Shown here piece by piece: positions 52,757-61,586 of a stretch of 64,000 nt of DNA. This DNA is from Allopontixanthobacter confluentis (lineage in GTDB: Bacteria; Pseudomonadota; Alphaproteobacteria; Sphingomonadales; Sphingomonadaceae). The stretch lies in NCBI RefSeq assembly GCF_009827615.1, contig NZ_WTYU01000002.1, positions 975,020 through 1,039,019 of the forward strand. The letters run 5' to 3'. The notes under the pieces are model-generated. The model saw only the letters and a list, made by a program, of their open reading frames with translations, made no database searches and was not told the origin of the DNA. The translations under genes and the position numbers were made by a program. How positions within the stretch are numbered: the stretch's first letter is position 1; each line of letters opens with the position of its first letter.

Positions 52757-54129
52757 CGATCTTGCTCCAGGAATTCAGCCAGCCATTCGGGAAGTGGCCT
52801 TAAATAGCCTTCGGGCGTGCGGCACAGGCCGGATACGAGACGCGACCCGGTGGGACATTCGGAAGCATCAATGACTGGGCGAGGCGGAATGTCGATTGTC
52901 ATCGCGGCGGTGATGGGCGGCAAAGCAATGCCATCTTCCGTTACCTGCCGGTTCGCCATCTGCCTCCGATCGAGCCATGCCATCGCCCGGCGCGCCTGCG
53001 CCTCGCCAAGACCATACTCGCTCTGCAATCGCCGCAAGGCATTGGCATTGTCCGTGACGGCCTGCTGCCGGTCGCTCGCGTCAGCGCTCGCGAGACCTTC
53101 AATTTTGATCACCTTGCCCGGCCCGCAGACCGCGTAGATCGGCTCGACCAATTCGGGGACAGTGACTTCGTTGATCGATCCCATGAAGATAACCGTCTCT
53201 CCGACCCGCGCATAACCGGGAGATTGCCCCGAACCGAACGCCAGATAATTGTCGCTGTCGACAAAAAGGCGCGCGCCAAACGGGAACAGGACCAGCGCAT
53301 CGTCCGTGTCGGCGGCGCGGAAGCAGCCGTTCTTCAGCACAAGTTTGACACGGCTGTTGATGGCGTTGAGCGCGCCCGCAGGACGATCATGGCGCGGGAA
53401 GATGCGGATATGCGGGGCGACGGCGGCAGGGACGGCCTCGTCGCCCACCGCTGGGCGGAGCGGGTTGTTGATCGGAACCATCGGGGCGGCGTGGAACACC
53501 AGCGTTACCTGTTCCGGGATCGTCACACCTTTGCGCCGGACGAGTTCGCGAAACTCCCTTTCTGAGACAATGATTTCGACAGTTACCTCCTGCGGACGGA
53601 TACCTGTCCCCTGGATCACCCGCTCTTCGCGGAAGGTCTCCCACATGAATTCGGCAGCGGCCATCAGTTCGTCTTGCGACCAACGGACCGTCTCGCCGCG
53701 AAAGGTCGGGTTCCGGCTGTAGCGGCGTAGAGTTTGCGAGCCATCGCGCAGGAACTGGAACACCACGCCAAGCTCGCCATCGTTATCGTAATAGAGATCG
53801 ACAAAATTGTCCTTCTCGGCACGGCGAAGGCGCTCACTCAGTGCCTGCACTTCGTCCATTACGCTGTTCTGATAGTCAGCGACCCGCATAAACTCGGCGT
53901 CAGCAGCGTCCTGTTCGGGCGTGCGCGGCTGCACAGGCGCGGGCTGTTCCGGATCGAAGGCAGCAGGCGGAACGTCGAGAATGGTGGCAAAGCCCTCGGC
54001 GTTGAATTCCGCGCGGAACGGGCCCTGAGCGTTCGACGGGCTGTCTTCAGCGTCATGGCCCGCGCAGCTCGCCAGCAAGATAGATGCACTCAGCGCAGTC
54101 GCAATAATCACGGATCGTCGTGGCCTCAT
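52753..54129 (-). CDS. lipoprotein with N-module and DGC/CG module
   Basis: A 458-residue lipoprotein with lipobox ILLASC (Cys22). Residues about 107-213 form the N-module (NFVDLYYDNDGELGVVFQFL, QTLRRYSRNPTF, FRELVRRKGVTIPEQVTLVF). Residues about 238-350 form the DGC module (IRIFPRHDRPAG, VLKNGCFRA, LVLFPFG, NYLAFGSG, YARVGETVIFMG, VCGPGKVIKI). Here the motif reads NGC instead of DGC. The C-terminus is helical followed by a Cys pair (ECPTGSRLVSGLC). It shares ATGA overlaps with both the serpin gene and the upstream lipoprotein gene. Confidence 0.75.
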   Translation of the reverse strand: MRPRRSVIIATALSASILLASCAGHDAEDSPSNAQGPFRAEFNAEGFATILDVPPAAFDPEQPAPVQPRTPEQDAADAEFMRVADYQNSVMDEVQALSERLRRAEKDNFVDLYYDNDGELGVVFQFLRDGSQTLRRYSRNPTFRGETVRWSQDELMAAAEFMWETFREERVIQGTGIRPQEVTVEIIVSEREFRELVRRKGVTIPEQVTLVFHAAPMVPINNPLRPAVGDEAVPAAVAPHIRIFPRHDRPAGALNAINSRVKLVLKNGCFRAADTDDALVLFPFGARLFVDSDNYLAFGSGQSPGYARVGETVIFMGSINEVTVPELVEPIYAVCGPGKVIKIEGLASADASDRQQAVTDNANALRRLQSEYGLGEAQARRAMAWLDRRQMANRQVTEDGIALPPITAAMTIDIPPRPVIDASECPTGSRLVSGLCRTPEGYLRPLPEWLAEFLEQDR

Positions 54130-54551
54130 CCGGCAACCTCCTCCATATTACGTAAGCGCATCACATTATTTCTCGGGCATCCGCTGGGGATACTAACCTC
54201 ATAGAAACGCTCGATATCGGAAATCGTCCGTCCCTTGCCGTTTTCGCGCAAATTCCCGCCGCCTCCTTGCATGGGATGACCGAAGCGGATCGTGTTGCCG
54301 GTTGGCGGCTCGAAAATTCCCTCGCCGCTCGCGGTGCGCACGACACGGGGATCGAACAACGCTGTGAAAGCACGGCGATGGCCCGCTGCCACGATACAGC
54401 CATCCACGAGCTCAAGCGAACCACGATAGAGTGCCTCGCCTGCAAACGCTTCGCGCGCGATAGTGATCGGCCGGGCATTCTCGGGAACGCTCTGGCACGC
54501 GGCCAGCAGCAACGCGCCCAAGCCAGCTACCAGTCTGCTGGCTGACGGCAT
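54126..54551 (-). CDS. small lipoprotein, minimal DGC module
   Basis: A 141-residue lipoprotein with lipobox LLLAAC (Cys19). After the anchor, nearly the whole chain is one copy of the module found in its neighbours: LELVDGCIVA, TALFDPRVV, IRFGHPMQGGGG and IPSGCPRNNVMRLRN. It is therefore the smallest, stand-alone form and could be used to define the domain limits. It overlaps the upstream gene by 25 bases and the downstream one by 4. Confidence 0.7.
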   Translation of the reverse strand: MPSASRLVAGLGALLLAACQSVPENARPITIAREAFAGEALYRGSLELVDGCIVAAGHRRAFTALFDPRVVRTASGEGIFEPPTGNTIRFGHPMQGGGGNLRENGKGRTISDIERFYEVSIPSGCPRNNVMRLRNMEEVAG

Positions 54552-56071
54552 TCAAAAATCTCCGGTCCGGAATAAAGATGTATCGGCCCGTCCCGATTTG
54601 GAAAGATCCATAGATCGGGAAGCCCCTCACGCTCGGCCACGATACGAAAACCGGGCACCACCATGCCTTCATCGACAAAGCCGTTGGGATGATCCCACAG
54701 AGCAGCCCCCTCGTCGGCCCAGAAGATCATGTTCGACGCGCGATTGGTGTCGATCAGCTCGCTGGGACGTTCGGCCGGATCGCGCTCCTCGAAACGGCAC
54801 ACGCCGTTGCGTGTCGGCTCAAGCTTCTTGGGCGGAGCGGCTGGATAGACCGGCTCGGTCGCAAAGGATATCAGTGCGCTGGGAGGCAACGGCGATGGCG
54901 GAGGGGGGTTCACCGGATTGCCCCAGATGCCTAACGTCTTTGCGCACTGTGTCGGATGGTCACGCGTGCCGCGCAGACGGTTGTTCGCCATCGTCTGATC
55001 CTGCGCCAACAGGCAATCATTGGCACGGCGCATGGCTTCGGCACTGCCGATCCCTTCCCGGTCGCGATATTCGCGCACTGCGAACCAGTCATTGCCATAG
55101 CCTGCGGCCTGATCGACCGCACTGACGGCGACTACGCGGTGTTGGCCGCAAGCTTCGATCAGACCTGCGGGAGGACCGGCCACTTCCCGGCGATGGCCAA
55201 GTTGCATGCGTGTACCCACCCGGCTCAAACGCCGCTGGTCCGCCGAGACGCGCGGTCGAAAAGCAAGATAGCCCTCATCGTCGCGGTAGATGCCAACATT
55301 GAAGGGAAACAGCGCCAGCGGATCGTCTTCGCCCGGTCCATCGACAAAAAAGCAGCCGTCGCGCAAAACCACGGCATCGAAGGTGGCGATGTCGGGTGCC
55401 GGACCTGACGGCCTCTCCTGCTGCGCGAAATAGCGGATCGACGCCCGAGCATCGGCGGAAACGGATGGCAGGTCGGGATCGGCACGCGGGTCGAATTGCA
55501 GCGCCAGGTTTGCGGGCAGATTCCATCCTCGCTCCTGCTGCAACATCTCGAATTCCGCGCGTGACATCGACAGGGTTAGCCAAGGCACGCTCATATTACC
55601 AAAACCGGGGGATGCGATCTCGGTCCCGATACTCTCCGCCCAATCGCGAACGACACTATCCTGCGCATCGCGTGAGAAACCGGCAGTCTGCGCGCTATAC
55701 AGTGGATCGGCGGTGTAGCGCGCAAGCGAAGCAGTGGGTTCGCGCAAGAAATAGGCCACGCCGCGAACCGTACCGATGCCTTCGTTTTCCGGGCTGTCGG
55801 CCCAGCGCCACTCGATGCCGCCGAAATTGCCGATCTCGCCCTTCTTCAAGCGGCGCAATATGGGCAAGTGGCGCTGTTCAAGCGCTTCGGCAAAACGCTG
55901 GCGTCTGTCTTCAAGAGTTGGATTGTAGGTCTCAGGACCAAGCCGCATGATTGGCGTGTAGGGCGGCGCTTCGAGGATTGTCTCGTAACGATCGCCGGCG
56001 TCGTTGGACGGTCCGCCGCAAGCTGGCAAAGCCATAGCGATACAAGAGAGAAAGATACTTCGAAACAACAC
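54527..56071 (-). CDS. lipoprotein with N-module and DGC/CG module, first gene of the operon
   Basis: A 514-residue lipoprotein starting with GTG at 56071 (GGGG nearby upstream) and a lipobox ALPAC (Cys18). Residues about 81-195 are the N-module (GNFGGIEWRWAD, GVAYFLREPTASLARYTADPLY, ERGWNLPANLALQF). Residues about 210-317 are the DGC module (IRYFAQQERPSG, VVLRDGCFFVDG, LALFPFN, EGYLAF, SRVGTRMQLG, ACGQHRVVAV). The C-terminal 200 residues contain further cysteines and an unassigned domain. A GATAC...GTATC inverted repeat (56072-56097) lies just upstream and may be the operon's operator. Confidence 0.75.
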   Translation of the reverse strand: MLFRSIFLSCIAMALPACGGPSNDAGDRYETILEAPPYTPIMRLGPETYNPTLEDRRQRFAEALEQRHLPILRRLKKGEIGNFGGIEWRWADSPENEGIGTVRGVAYFLREPTASLARYTADPLYSAQTAGFSRDAQDSVVRDWAESIGTEIASPGFGNMSVPWLTLSMSRAEFEMLQQERGWNLPANLALQFDPRADPDLPSVSADARASIRYFAQQERPSGPAPDIATFDAVVLRDGCFFVDGPGEDDPLALFPFNVGIYRDDEGYLAFRPRVSADQRRLSRVGTRMQLGHRREVAGPPAGLIEACGQHRVVAVSAVDQAAGYGNDWFAVREYRDREGIGSAEAMRRANDCLLAQDQTMANNRLRGTRDHPTQCAKTLGIWGNPVNPPPPSPLPPSALISFATEPVYPAAPPKKLEPTRNGVCRFEERDPAERPSELIDTNRASNMIFWADEGAALWDHPNGFVDEGMVVPGFRIVAEREGLPDLWIFPNRDGPIHLYSGPEIFECRQPADW

Positions 56072-56360
56072 GATACCCCATAAAGTAATAGAGTATCATT
56101 GCGCAGCATTGCTGAACCGGAGCCTAACATCCCAATTATGCACGGAGGTCGCCGCTCTCATCGTTCATGCAATTTCACCAGCGGCTTAGCGGCAGCATTG
56201 CGAATGCTTTCTGAATTAGCTGCAAACGACTGAAGTGACAGCACTTGGCGTGAGAAACGGACCGTCTGGTTTTAATTCGTAAACTGCCTTAAGCTGCCGA
56301 AAGCTTGGAGAAATATCCAGTGAGCGTTTGCGAATTGATTGCCTGCGCGATGCGTCGGGA

Positions 56361-56906
56361 ATGACCCTATCAACCATGAGATTTGCTCGATCTCTGATAG
56401 CTGCTGTGATCATTATGGTGACTGCACTGTTGTTCCTAGGCTGGTATATCCTGTCACCTCGACTGGCGATCTCGCAATTGAGCGATTGGAACACCGAACC
56501 TGAAAATTTGATTGCGCTTTACGATCGAGAAAGGGTGCGATCAGCTTTCGAGCAGCAGATGCTACCGCAAGTCGACACATATCCACCTCCGTTGACCAAA
56601 AGCGTTGTTCTGGATGCTATGTGCGATCCAAGGGCCGTTCGCGCTTTTGTGGTCGAGCCATATGGAGAATGGCAATTCGCAGCTGCTACCGGACTGCCTG
56701 AAGAACTTGCGACTAAAGAGCCGACCGATGTCATGCCTCGATTAATGGAGACGACGGAAGATTGGGAGTTTGAGCGAAAGGGGATCAGTGAATTCATCGC
56801 TTCACCATCCGATCGCAAAGACCAAGAAGGAAATTCGTATCGGTTCGAGCGGGATGGGTTAGGCTGGCGCTTGGTGGCCATCGAACTAACGACAGAAATC
56901 AGGTAA
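56361..56906 (+). CDS. DUF2939-like membrane-anchored protein
   Basis: A protein of about 181 residues with one N-terminal membrane segment (LIAAVIIMVTALLFLGWYIL) and the pattern LSPRLAISQLSDW...LIALYDRERVRSAFEQQML typical of DUF2939, where a charged pair and a YD-RVR motif follow the anchor. The remaining residues are mixed. It is likely an inner-membrane protein facing the periplasm; the function is unknown. It starts divergently from the serpin operon across a 289-base region. The ATG at 56361 is preferred over the upstream start. Confidence 0.6.
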   Translation: MTLSTMRFARSLIAAVIIMVTALLFLGWYILSPRLAISQLSDWNTEPENLIALYDRERVRSAFEQQMLPQVDTYPPPLTKSVVLDAMCDPRAVRAFVVEPYGEWQFAAATGLPEELATKEPTDVMPRLMETTEDWEFERKGISEFIASPSDRKDQEGNSYRFERDGLGWRLVAIELTTEIR

Positions 56907-57070
56907 CGAGCCATCATTCGGATTCGACCGCAACTGGGCCGGTAGAGGAATGGCACCTTTTGGTGTATGACAATCTGATGTCCGACCAAGCTCCGAAATC
57001 GCGGGTGTCGAACATCATATGTGAGGAGCGTCCATCGGCCCTGACCGATGCGGAGGGGGAGAATAACACG

Positions 57071-58455
57071 ATGCTTCGGCTCCCACTAATCGCCTCGTCG
57101 TTGGCATTCCTCTTGGTGTCCTGCACGGCGGGGCGGTCCGACGCTACTGCCGACGTAACTATCATTGACCACGTGACGGTGCTCGATGGCCGTGGAGGCT
57201 TGGCGATGGACGACGCGCGCGTCATCATCCGCGACAGGCGGATTGCGAGCATCGACAAGTCTGCTGGAGCCCCACCGCCCGATGCCACGGTGCTTGACGG
57301 ACGTGGCAGATTCCTGCTGCCCGGATTCATCGACATGCACGCGCATTTGCTGTTTCCGCGCTGCACGCTGGGAGACGGGCCGGTCATGTTCGACCGCGAT
57401 CTGTCGGAGCGAGCGTTGGCGCGGTATCTAGACTTCGGCATCACCACGGTCCGGAGCGCTGCGACACCGACTGTCGCCGGGCTGAAGCTGCGCGACGATC
57501 TGAATGCCGGGATCGTGAGCGGACCGCGTGCGCTGGCCTCGGCTGAAATCATCAACGATGCCTCAATGACCGAGGCTGGACTGCGGCAGGTCGTGCGTGA
57601 TGCCCTTCCCTATCGACCAGATTATGTAAAGGCCTATGCCCGACTGAACCCGGAGCAGGTTCGACGATAATTGACGAAGCGCACCGGTATGACATTCCGG
57701 TAATCGGACACCTGCAGCGCACGACATGGGCACAAGGGGTGGACCTCGGCATCGATCACCTTGTGCATAGCGTGGACTGGTCCGTCTACAGCCTGCCGCC
57801 CGATCGCCGGGCGGCCTACAGGCGCGCAGTCGAGGGCCGCAGCGGGCTTCGGGCGCCGATCGACTGGTTGGAGGCCTTCGACCCGGACGCGCCGGCGCAG
57901 CAGGATCTCGTCGCGGCATTGGCCCGCGAACGTATCTCCGTTGACGTCACGCTGATCGCCTATGACGGAAAGTTATCTCCACCTAGCGAAGGGCGCTTCC
58001 GTCGCAATCCCTACTTGCGATCCTTTCCCGAGCTGCGCGATGATTGGACACGGTGCGACGACGCGACGGCAAATTGGACGCAGAACGACTACCGGCGTTG
58101 GCAAGCAGCTCGGCCGAAGCTGTCCTCTTGGATCAGACGGATGGCTGATGGAGGCGTGGTGCTGGTGAGCGGAACGGACCTGACGAACGAGTGGATCGCG
58201 CCCGGCGAAGGGTTGCATCAGGAATTCGAATTGCTGGTCGAAGCCGGTCTTACGCCGAACCAAGTTTTGCGGATGACCGGAGCAAATGCGGCAGAGGCGC
58301 TAAATCTGGACGACGTAGGTGTCATCGCCGAAGGCAGACGGGCGGACCTAGTGCTACTGTCTGCCGATCCGCGCCGCTTGATTTCCAATACGCGGTCGAT
58401 CGTTTGGGTCATGCAGGGCGGCGAAATCGTTGCTCGCGGCGCGCCACGACCCTGA
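57071..58455 (+). pseudogene. frameshifted secreted amidohydrolase
   Basis: Two frames encode consecutive parts of one amidohydrolase. The first, 57071-57670, has a signal peptide with SC near its end and the metal motif GFIDMHAHLL, ending at a premature TAA after EQVRR. The continuation, in another frame from about 57668 (IIDEAHRYDIPVIGHLQ), runs to 58455 with HLVHSVDW, SGTDLTNEW and the C-terminal NAAEALNLDD...ADLVLLSAD. A one-base change near 57665-57670 restores a protein of about 460 residues. All metal ligands remain, so the break is recent or a sequence error. GGAGGGGG lies before the start. Confidence 0.8.
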
Positions 58456-58786
58456 ACACGGATGCCGCAGTGCTTCGAAAATGCTGCTGGTCCCTGGCGC
58501 TTTCGGCGATTACTCGATCCGCAACGCGCAGCTGACCCTCGCGATATGACGTAAATATCCCGTGTTGGGAAATTGCTTAGACCAAACGATTGCCCGCCAT
58601 AGGGTTGCTTGCCAACGGCAGCTTTTTTGTATTTCGGCGACTTACACCGGACTTTCTCATTCCGGCCCATCTCCAGATATGACGCCGGCTTTAATTCAAC
58701 GGCTGCTCTTAGGATCGCACCAAGGTGGCGGGAGCAGCGGCAATTGGGGTGGGTTTGCGACTGTCCGGTTTTAGGCGTCATCTGTA
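58456..58786. other. intergenic region without visible gene
   Basis: Some 330 bases between the amidohydrolase stop and the TetR stop. No reading frame with family similarity, repeat or RNA structure was recognised. As the two flanking genes are convergent, it probably holds only terminators, but no clean hairpin with a T run was found. Confidence 0.4.
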
Positions 58787-59425
58787 TCAAACGGACCATG
58801 CTCGAATGAATTGCTCCGCATGCTGCTTTGCGAATTCATCCAGATCCAACGGACGCACCGCGTGACCGCCTAGCTTGGCCTGATGCAACGCGCTCAAGAC
58901 GATCGGCGAAATCAAACCGAGCGCAGCGATACGAAGATCGCCTTCTTTCATCTGCCCACGTTCGACATGAGTGGCGAGTCGCATTTCGCAAGCTTGGAGT
59001 GTCGGTTCCAGCGCCGTGGTCAGGAAGAGCGGCCCGATACGCTCATGCGAGAACCCTTCGCGCAAGCCGGATGAGAATAAAGCGTCGAGCCCACCGTAGC
59101 GCATACCGTCCAGAAGATGGACTACGGCCCCATGGATCGAGGTTGTAAAATCTTCGTCGGCCGTCGCCATAATCTCCAGTTCCGAAGATGCGCCCGCGAG
59201 ATCATCCTCCATGATCGCGGCGACGACATCCTCCCGCTTGCCGAAGTGATGGGTGATGGTGGAAAGCGAAGCTCCGGCGCCCTTGGCTAATTCGCGCCAC
59301 GAAGGCGCCTGACCGCGCTCTTCACGCAGCACTTGGCGGAGACGTGAAAGGAGAGTCGATTTTCTGGCCTCTCGATTGCCGCCAGATCGCCCACTAAGTT
59401 TTTCTGGATCAATTGATCCATTCAT
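58787..59425 (-). CDS. TetR/AcrR-family transcriptional regulator
   Basis: A 212-residue regulator. The N-terminal helix-turn-helix reads LRQVLREERGQAPSWRELAKGAGASLSTITHHFGKREDVVAAIMEDDL, with the typical STITHHFGKREDV recognition helix (about residues 50-65). The C-terminal helical part (about 80-212) is the ligand and dimer domain; its ligand is unknown. It is divergent from the TspO-like gene, with two 14-base palindrome-type sites between and over the starts (59406-59452). It probably represses itself and that gene. Confidence 0.88.
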   Translation of the reverse strand: MNGSIDPEKLSGRSGGNREARKSTLLSRLRQVLREERGQAPSWRELAKGAGASLSTITHHFGKREDVVAAIMEDDLAGASSELEIMATADEDFTTSIHGAVVHLLDGMRYGGLDALFSSGLREGFSHERIGPLFLTTALEPTLQACEMRLATHVERGQMKEGDLRIAALGLISPIVLSALHQAKLGGHAVRPLDLDEFAKQHAEQFIRAWSV

Positions 59426-59452
59426 GTATTTCTCCTTTGGTTCATTTGATCC
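59406..59452. promoter_or_regulatory. two-site TetR operator candidate
   Basis: GGATCAATTGATCC (59406-59419) is a perfect 14-base palindrome over the first codons of the tetR gene. GGTTCATTTGATCC (59439-59452) repeats it with two changes, centred 33 bases away just before the TspO-like gene. Two related palindromes in a divergent region of about 40 bases are the usual layout of TetR autoregulation. Confidence 0.65.
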
Positions 59453-59467
59453 CCAAGGATGGAAGTC

Positions 59468-60217
59468 ATGTCAACGTATCTCTCCATCGATGGGCTGCGT
59501 GCGCTCATCGTCATCGTTCTGGCCATCGGTCAGGCAGCCATGGCCTATTGGCCCGATCTCAGAAATTGGCCAGAGACCATCTCTTCTCGATCAGCTCGCT
59601 ATTCCACGCCAGTCGTCCCGATTGGTTGGGTTTTTGCGATCTGGGGCCTGATCTTTCTCACCTGTTTCGGATTTGCCATCTGGCACGCGCTGCCCATGAA
59701 TCTCGACGATCCTTTTCTGAAAACACTGGGATGGATTGCCGCCACGATCTTCGCGATAAACATCGCTTGGGAATCCTACGTGCCCAAGCGCGATATCGAC
59801 TGGGGAAGCGTCGCGCTGATCGTGTTTTCGCTGGTTCTCTTACTCATCGTCGTGTTTCGTATTCATAACGATCAGCCGAACGGTGTCCTCGGCTTTCTCG
59901 CGGTCAGCCTCCCGTTTCAGCTGTTCGCCGGATGGATAACGGCAGCAACCTTCGTGAACTTGAGTTCGACACTCCGGATGAGCGGCATCCATATCGGTAC
60001 AAGGTCGAGTCTGTCGCTATTGGCCTTAGCGGTTTTGCTGGGCGGTATCGTCGGCTTCATAACCGGTATGATTGCCTATAGTTTGGTAATTGCCTGGGCG
60101 CTGTTCGGCATCGTCATGGCCAACCGAGAGCATGATGGAAACCTGGCGGTTGCACGTGCAGCGCTGATCGCCCTTCCGATCGCGCCTTTGCTGGCAATCG
60201 TTGGTGCCTTACGGTGA
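59468..60217 (+). CDS. TspO/MBR-like multi-pass membrane protein
   Basis: A protein of about 249 residues with seven or so hydrophobic segments. The block PIGWVFAIWGLIFLTCFGFAIWH and the Trp-rich loops resemble TspO/MBR tryptophan-rich sensory proteins, though the usual TspO is about 160 residues with five helices, so this is an extended relative. It is in the inner membrane. The second ATG (59468) is used because AAGGA lies 9 bases upstream. The end overlaps the start of the YdeI-like gene by 4 bases. TetR-site layout suggests control by the divergent regulator. Confidence 0.58.
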   Translation: MSTYLSIDGLRALIVIVLAIGQAAMAYWPDLRNWPETISSRSARYSTPVVPIGWVFAIWGLIFLTCFGFAIWHALPMNLDDPFLKTLGWIAATIFAINIAWESYVPKRDIDWGSVALIVFSLVLLLIVVFRIHNDQPNGVLGFLAVSLPFQLFAGWITAATFVNLSSTLRMSGIHIGTRSSLSLLALAVLLGGIVGFITGMIAYSLVIAWALFGIVMANREHDGNLAVARAALIALPIAPLLAIVGALR

Positions 60218-60780
60218 CGCACTCCAATAATCCCAAGAACGCGATCATCGTCCGGTCCGCATCCGAGCTGCGCGAGTGGTTGAAAACGAACGGCGAGCGC
60301 GACGCCGGGGTGTGGATCGTCTCGTTCAAGAAGGAGCACGAAGACTTCGTATCCTACGGCGATATTCGCGACGAGGCGCTTTGCTTTGGATGGGTCGATT
60401 CGAAGAGCGATGCGGTCGATGAAAATCGGACTGCAGTATGGCTTTCGCCTCGACGTAAAGGCAGTCCGTGGTCAGGTGTGAACAAGGAAAGGGTCGTGGT
60501 GCTCCGCCGTTCGGGTCGAATGACGTCACGAGGCGAAAGGGCAATCGAACAGGCCAAGGAAGAGGGCAGTTGGAGCATCCTTGACGATGCGTCGGCGCTC
60601 ATCGTTTCCGACGATCTTGCGCAAGCTATGGAGCAGGCTGGCGTGCGCGCCGAGTATGACAAGTTGGCACCATCGAAGCAGCGCTCGATGTTAGAGGGCA
60701 TCGCCTTGGCGAAAACCAACAAGACGCGTGAAGCAAGGATCAACCGAATAGTCAGGGAATGTCAGGTTTCGGGAGGTTAG
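60214..60780 (+). CDS. YdeI/OmpD-associated family protein
   Basis: A 188-residue soluble protein of the YdeI type: the N-terminal ELREWLKTNGERDAGVWIVSFKK, then SYGDIRDEALCFGWVDSKS, VWLSPRRKGSPWSGVNKERV, and the C-terminal DKLAPSKQRSMLEGIALAKTNKTREARINRIV. The family occurs widely but its biochemical role is not settled; resistance to cationic peptides has been suggested for relatives. It starts with GTG in a GTGA overlap with the TspO-like gene, so the two form an operon. Confidence 0.85.
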   Translation: MTHSNNPKNAIIVRSASELREWLKTNGERDAGVWIVSFKKEHEDFVSYGDIRDEALCFGWVDSKSDAVDENRTAVWLSPRRKGSPWSGVNKERVVVLRRSGRMTSRGERAIEQAKEEGSWSILDDASALIVSDDLAQAMEQAGVRAEYDKLAPSKQRSMLEGIALAKTNKTREARINRIVRECQVSGG

Positions 60781-60880
60781 CGAAAATCTCTGAATGACGG
60801 CAGTTAGGGTCGTTAGCCGACTGACCCCTTTCAAGTCTCAATCGCCAAATGCAGACCTTGCACACGCGGCCCATTTTCAG

Positions 60881-61096
60881 TCATTCGATTATGCCTGCAA
60901 TCCATTCATCGATGTCCTTCTCAGCCCACGCTACAGCATAGCCACCCAACTGCACCGGCTTTGGAAACCTGCCCTCGGCCATCCAGCGGTAGATCGTCGA
61001 ACGACCAAGCCCAACGCGTTGTTGCACCTCCGGAAGGCGAATAAGCCGGGTGACCCGGCGGGTGTCGGTCGCTTCCTTTTCAATCTCTTCACCCAC
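60881..61096 (-). CDS. AlpA-family phage/element regulator
   Basis: A protein of about 71 residues starting with GTG at 61096, with GGGAGG nearby upstream; the open frame continues to 61189 without a ribosome site. The sequence RLIRLPEVQQRVGLGRSTIYRWMAEGRFPKPVQLGGYAVAWAEKDIDEWI is the standard AlpA/excisionase-like winged helix (about residues 15-65). AlpA proteins activate excision or transfer genes in phages and conjugative elements. It overlaps the upstream gene by 8 bases and lies on the opposite strand to the conjugation genes. Confidence 0.85.
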   Translation of the reverse strand: MGEEIEKEATDTRRVTRLIRLPEVQQRVGLGRSTIYRWMAEGRFPKPVQLGGYAVAWAEKDIDEWIAGIIE

Positions 61097-61580
61097 GATG
61101 ACCTCCCTCGACGCCAGCAAATACGTCACCGAGGAGCGCATCCTTGCGTTCGAGTTCGTCGATGTGATCGGAAAGGAGACGTGCGACACGGTGCGCCGTG
61201 CCCTTGGCCCAGCGGGGCTTCACGTCGTGCACCTGGTTGCCGAGAACACGTTCGAGCGCAAAAGGAAGCTCACCAGAGAAATTCTCAAAAAACAGCGCGA
61301 GGTCCGACTGGAGCCAAGCAATCGCGTGATCGCCGCCGCTGACTAGGAACAGCAGCAAATGAGCATTCGGTGCGACGCCGCTCGCAGCCAGAATCCTTAG
61401 GGCTTCTCCAAGACTTGCCGAACGCTCGCCAAGAAGGACCCTTCGAAGGGCATCTCTATGAATCTGCGCATCGCGTGCGATGTCGCAGCGTGCGCGTCCG
61501 CTGGCTTCGACAGCGGCGAATAGCAGCCGGGCAAGATCGGCGCGAACCTGTTGTTCGGCAAAAAGCGCCATGTCAGTCAT
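61089..61580 (-). CDS. helix-turn-helix-like regulator of the conjugative element
   Basis: A 163-residue protein. Residues about 15-65 (ARLLFAAVEASGRARCDIARDAQIHRDALRRVLLGERSASLGEALRIL, given by position only in its core DALRRVLLGERSAS) have the pattern of an XRE-like helix-turn-helix. The rest is helical. No named family is recognised. It is the first gene of a two-gene leftward operon with AlpA and is divergent from the tra genes, with a nested palindrome upstream (61587-61632). It probably controls its own promoter and perhaps the tra promoter. Confidence 0.58.
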   Translation of the reverse strand: MTDMALFAEQQVRADLARLLFAAVEASGRARCDIARDAQIHRDALRRVLLGERSASLGEALRILAASGVAPNAHLLLFLVSGGDHAIAWLQSDLALFFENFSGELPFALERVLGNQVHDVKPRWAKGTAHRVARLLSDHIDELERKDALLGDVFAGVEGGHRG

Positions 61581-61586
61581 CGACGA

